Shown here: one piece after another, positions 42,644 to 45,270 of the stretch
Position numbering within the stretch: position 1 is the first letter of the stretch
How the letters are laid out: every line of letters starts with the position of its first letter
Assembly: GCA_021108275.1 (NCBI GenBank)
Contig: JAIORD010000012.1
Coordinates: 1 to 45,270, forward strand
Origin: Methanococcoides sp.
GTDB lineage: Archaea > Halobacteriota > Methanosarcinia > Methanosarcinales > Methanosarcinaceae
Direction of reading: 5' to 3'
DNA length: 45,270 nt
Program-made: the position numbers and the translations under genes
The notes under the pieces: model-generated
Told to the model about the DNA's origin: nothing
The model's database searches: none
What the model saw: the letters and a program-made list of their open reading frames with translations, nothing else

Positions 42644-43126
42644 TTAATTTCTTTGTTCAGCCATCTCTGAGATCTCACTGAACAGGTCTGAAGTTTCATT
42701 TATCATCTCAAGGGTCTTATCCAGTGCTTCAAGATCTAAGGTCTGAGAGTTGGTTTCTACGAAATCCCCAAAATTATAGGACCGTTGCAGAAAATCCCTG
42801 TATTCGGCCACTACATCTTGAAGGGGAGGAGAAACTGAAAAGCTGTCCAGCTCAGTGAGAGCTTTCTCTGAATCTTCCTTCAAGGCCCTGCCAGATTCTT
42901 CCATCAAAACAGTGTTTCGCTCAGAAGTTGCATTCTTGATATTGCCATAATCATCAAGGATGATCCCAGTGGAATTGGCTGCCCATTGTAAGAACTGAAG
43001 GTCTGCCCTTCCCTGAGATATCGAGTCCCCAAGCTCATCCACATCATTACCGATATCCGTACATCCAGAGGCTGCAATGGACAGAATGAGGCATGAGATA
43101 ATCAAAAGATGCTGATAGGGGACCAT
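42644..43126 (-). CDS. Small lipoprotein, unknown function
   Basis: A protein of about 160 residues with a signal peptide and lipobox: YQHLLIISCLILSIAASGC, where the Cys (about 22) would be lipid-modified. The mature part is acidic and helical, with a likely coiled coil (EESGRALKEDSEKALTELDS and LEALDKTLEMINETSDLFSE). No family is recognised. The frame opens with GTG; ATG three bases-codons later (43126) has a GGAG eight bases upstream and is preferred. It follows the kinase-like gene by about 40 bases on the same strand. Confidence 0.7.
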   Translation of the reverse strand: MVPYQHLLIISCLILSIAASGCTDIGNDVDELGDSISQGRADLQFLQWAANSTGIILDDYGNIKNATSERNTVLMEESGRALKEDSEKALTELDSFSVSPPLQDVVAEYRDFLQRSYNFGDFVETNSQTLDLEALDKTLEMINETSDLFSEISEMAEQRN

Positions 43127-43170
43127 GTTCACAACTCCACTAATAATGACTTGCCAATATATTAATTCGG

Positions 43171-43776
43171 TTATATATAAGCATTTACCAATGCCTGTAC
43201 AATAAGCATAGCTAACAGAGCTGAAAAAGGAACTGTTATGTTATCCAGCTTTTTAGACCTCAATTCAAGATACATTCCCGCAAGCCCACCGACTATCGAC
43301 AGATATCCCACAAGCGGATAGCTGAAAATGATAGCACCGATCAGCCCTGCAAGAGTGCCTTCCACCGTTTTAGAGGAACCTCCATAGCACATTTTCCCAT
43401 GTACTCCGAAGATCGTTGAAAGCCCATCCCCCATGCCAAGCACAATTATAGATGCATAACAAATACCTTCGTTCAACCTAAAGGAAAGAAGCAGGAGGGC
43501 AAAGATCGAGATCAGATACAAAAAAGGTGCCAATGCAAAGCCCTCAGATTCGCTTTCACGCCAGAGGGAAGAGAAGAAGGAATATTCTTTTAATGTCGGT
43601 TTGACAAACTCTGCAACCAAAAAAAGAATGAGAAGAGCACTTACAATCCCCATTGCAACATTCTTGCCAAAATAGATAGCTGTCAATGGAAAAAGAGACC
43701 CACTGATATGCACTGCTTTCCTTATTGGCAAATAAGAACGGACCTTTTGCACACTACATACGAAATATTCTGACAT
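43171..43776 (-). CDS. Dolichol/phytol kinase-like (CTP-dependent) membrane protein
   Basis: A 201-residue membrane protein with about six hydrophobic helices. It has IRKAVHISGSLFPLTAIYF, IIVLGMGDGLSTIFGVHGK and SSKTVEGTLAGLIGAI, the pattern of the SEC59/DGK1/VTE5 CTP-dependent lipid kinases. In archaea such proteins could phosphorylate dolichol (the carrier used by AglB), geranylgeraniol, or diacylglycerol-like lipids. Which one cannot be told. A GGTGAGC Shine-Dalgarno lies upstream. It is divergent from the ATPase gene and precedes the lipoprotein gene. Confidence 0.82.
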   Translation of the reverse strand: MSEYFVCSVQKVRSYLPIRKAVHISGSLFPLTAIYFGKNVAMGIVSALLILFLVAEFVKPTLKEYSFFSSLWRESESEGFALAPFLYLISIFALLLLSFRLNEGICYASIIVLGMGDGLSTIFGVHGKMCYGGSSKTVEGTLAGLIGAIIFSYPLVGYLSIVGGLAGMYLELRSKKLDNITVPFSALLAMLIVQALVNAYI

Positions 43777-43827
43777 GTGAGCTCACCAAAGAAAAATCAT
43801 ATATGTTTAGCTATTGATTAGAACTAA

Positions 43828-45114
43828 ATGATAAAACCAAAGGATGACATTAATGCCGGTGTTGTGAAGAAGCAATACATACTCGGCAGGAGAGATGACA
43901 ACGAGGAGGGAGTTCTCAATATCGGGAGATATCTCGCTCTTGACCGTTCTTCAGGCTCCCATGTTGCCATCGATGCCCTCAAACCCCATGCCATCCTTAT
44001 ATGCGGTAAACGGGGATACGGCAAATCCTATACCATGGGAACTTTGATCGAAGAGATGGCATTGCTTCCACAGGAGATCAAGAAGAACATAGCGACTCTT
44101 GTCATTGACACCATGGGAATATTCTGGACCCTTGCCAGAGGCAACGAACCGCAAAAGGAACTGCTCAAGGAGTGGGGATCAGAACCAAAAGGATTCGATG
44201 TCAATGTGTTCGTGCCTGCAGGACATGTGGATGAATATACTAAACGGCATATTGACGTCATACCTTTTTCAGTTCCTGTTGCTCACTTACAGGGGTATGA
44301 CTGGTGCGACCTTTTCAATATCGAGGAAACATCCCCTCTTGGAGTTCTGCTTGTAAGGACCATTGAGGACATGCGTGAAGCAGAGAATGAGTTCTCCCTG
44401 GGGGATGTTGTCAGCAGGATAAATGAGGATGAGAGGTCGGATGAGATAACTAAAATGGCAGCAGAGAACTATTTCAGGACAGCTGCTTCCTGGGGGATCT
44501 TTGAGAAGAACGCAAGCGGTTTTTCAGAGCTTATCAAGAGCGGCTCCACCGCCATACTTGACATGAGTTCCATAGAGAACAACATCGTACGCTCTGCTGT
44601 GGTGGCGATCATTTCAAGGGACATCTATGCCAAACGCTTGCAGGAGAGACGCACCTATGAGAGAATGAGTATGGGGGACGGAGAGGTCGTGCAGGAGATG
44701 CCCATGGTCTGGATGTTCATAGATGAAGCGCACCTTTTCGTGCCTTCTGAAGGGAAAACACTTGCATCCGAGGTCCTTATCAATGAATGGGTGCGGCAGG
44801 GAAGACAACCGGGATTGTCCATAATCTTTGCAACCCAGAGACCTGCGGCACTTCATCCGGATATAATCTCCCAGTCAGACCTTGTGATGTGCCACAGGCT
44901 AACAGCAAAGGACGATATCGAGGCCCTGGAAGCCATGCGTCCTACATATATGAGAGAGAACATAGGAGATTCCATAAAGAAAATGGGAGCCGAACGAGGT
45001 ATTGCTTTTGTTGTTGATGATACATCAGAGAGCACGCATCTTGTTAAAGTGAGACCAAGATATAGCTGGCATGGCGGCAATGAGCCAAATGCATTGAACC
45101 GGAGGGATATTTAA
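43828..45114 (+). CDS. HerA/DUF87-like ATPase
   Basis: A 428-residue ATPase of the HerA-FtsK superfamily. It has an N-terminal beta segment (YILGRRD, LDRSSGSHVAIDALKPHAIL), Walker A ICGKRGYGKSYTMG (about 53-66), a Walker B MVWMFIDEAHLFVPSEG (about 291-307), and RQPGLSIIFATQRPAALHPD, with an arginine-finger-like region at the end. HerA partners NurA in DNA end resection, but NurA is not adjacent, and this shorter DUF87-type form has no proven role. It overlaps the next gene by one base (TAATG). Confidence 0.85.
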   Translation: MIKPKDDINAGVVKKQYILGRRDDNEEGVLNIGRYLALDRSSGSHVAIDALKPHAILICGKRGYGKSYTMGTLIEEMALLPQEIKKNIATLVIDTMGIFWTLARGNEPQKELLKEWGSEPKGFDVNVFVPAGHVDEYTKRHIDVIPFSVPVAHLQGYDWCDLFNIEETSPLGVLLVRTIEDMREAENEFSLGDVVSRINEDERSDEITKMAAENYFRTAASWGIFEKNASGFSELIKSGSTAILDMSSIENNIVRSAVVAIISRDIYAKRLQERRTYERMSMGDGEVVQEMPMVWMFIDEAHLFVPSEGKTLASEVLINEWVRQGRQPGLSIIFATQRPAALHPDIISQSDLVMCHRLTAKDDIEALEAMRPTYMRENIGDSIKKMGAERGIAFVVDDTSESTHLVKVRPRYSWHGGNEPNALNRRDI

Positions 45115-45270
45115 TGGAACTTAAGAAAAGCGCAGACATGGTAATTAACACCTGCATGGGTGCGAAGAAGGGTGAGACAGTGCTTATAGTCACCGATACA
45201 TGCACCGATGAGATAATCTCAAAGGCACTCTATGATTCCGCAGTGGATGCGGGTTGTGAGGCCATATTGC
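45114..45270 (+). CDS. M29-like aminopeptidase, 5' part
   Basis: The gene begins with an ATG that overlaps the previous stop by one base and runs off the right edge. The 52 visible residues begin MELKKSADMVINTCMGAKKG, then ETVLIVTDTCTDEIISKALY and DAGCEAIL. This resembles the N-terminal domain of M29 metallo-aminopeptidases in methanogens. GGAGG lies ten bases upstream. Only the first domain is seen, so catalytic residues cannot be checked. Confidence 0.6.
   Translation, partial: MELKKSADMVINTCMGAKKGETVLIVTDTCTDEIISKALYDSAVDAGCEAIL

Overview
The window looks like a chromosomal segment of a methylotrophic methanogen of the Methanosarcinaceae (Methanococcoides- or Methanolobus-like). I infer this from archaeal PurP, a Trm-G10 type tRNA methyltransferase, an archaeal-type UMP kinase, an XPD-like helicase, AglB, a full archaellum motor operon, and a HacB-type dehydratase small subunit carrying the YLRT loop of the coenzyme B pathway. 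Genus is not provable from the sequence alone. Coding is dense, base composition is moderately AT-rich, and no tRNA, rRNA, CRISPR array or intact insertion sequence was seen.

Layout. 1-5 kb: a DUF2953 protein running off the edge with 15-bp tandem repeats, a GerW/YtfJ protein, an XPD/DinG-like helicase and a type IV pilin-like protein (all minus), then a 58-residue 2[4Fe-4S] ferredoxin and pyrH (plus). 5.2-11.5 kb: the archaellum operon arlCE-F-G-H-I-J (fla), with no archaellin gene beside it and with arlH broken by a frameshift into two pieces joined by an ATGA overlap. 11.5-14.2 kb (minus): a homoaconitase-type small subunit, a conserved unknown protein and an isopropylmalate/homoisocitrate dehydrogenase, plus the 3' remnant of a galU gene.

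14.2-35.3 kb is a surface-glycan island: the oligosaccharyltransferase aglB, a GT4 enzyme, then a minus-strand operon of about 14 kb (gmd, rfbF, rfbG, a YerE-like thiamine-diphosphate enzyme, a YerF-like reductase, rfbH, a second His-type PLP dehydratase-like enzyme, a GDP-fucose-synthase-like epimerase/reductase, a CgeB-like transferase, a GT10 fucosyltransferase-like enzyme, a Wzx-type flippase and a GT2 enzyme). A plus-strand membrane GT2 and manC follow. Read together these encode (i) a CDP-3,6-dideoxyhexose route with a two-carbon branch, as for yersiniose, and (ii) a GDP-mannose to GDP-L-fucose or GDP-3,6-dideoxyhexose route, then transfer, membrane flipping and possibly AglB-mediated attachment to secreted proteins. 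manC appears to start at AUA.

35.3-45.3 kb is mostly housekeeping: an M24 Xaa-Pro peptidase-like gene, type II methionine aminopeptidase, a secreted unknown, DUF1805, tRNA G10 dimethyltransferase, a YgjP-like metallopeptidase, truA, purP, a lipoprotein, a CTP-dependent dolichol/phytol-kinase-like protein, a HerA-like ATPase, and the start of an M29-like aminopeptidase.

Most interesting for follow-up: the yersiniose-like branched-sugar module in an archaeon, the paired Lys-to-His PLP enzymes with cysteine clusters, the split arlH, the AUA start of manC, and two gene remnants (galU, TPP enzyme) that mark recombination in the glycan island.
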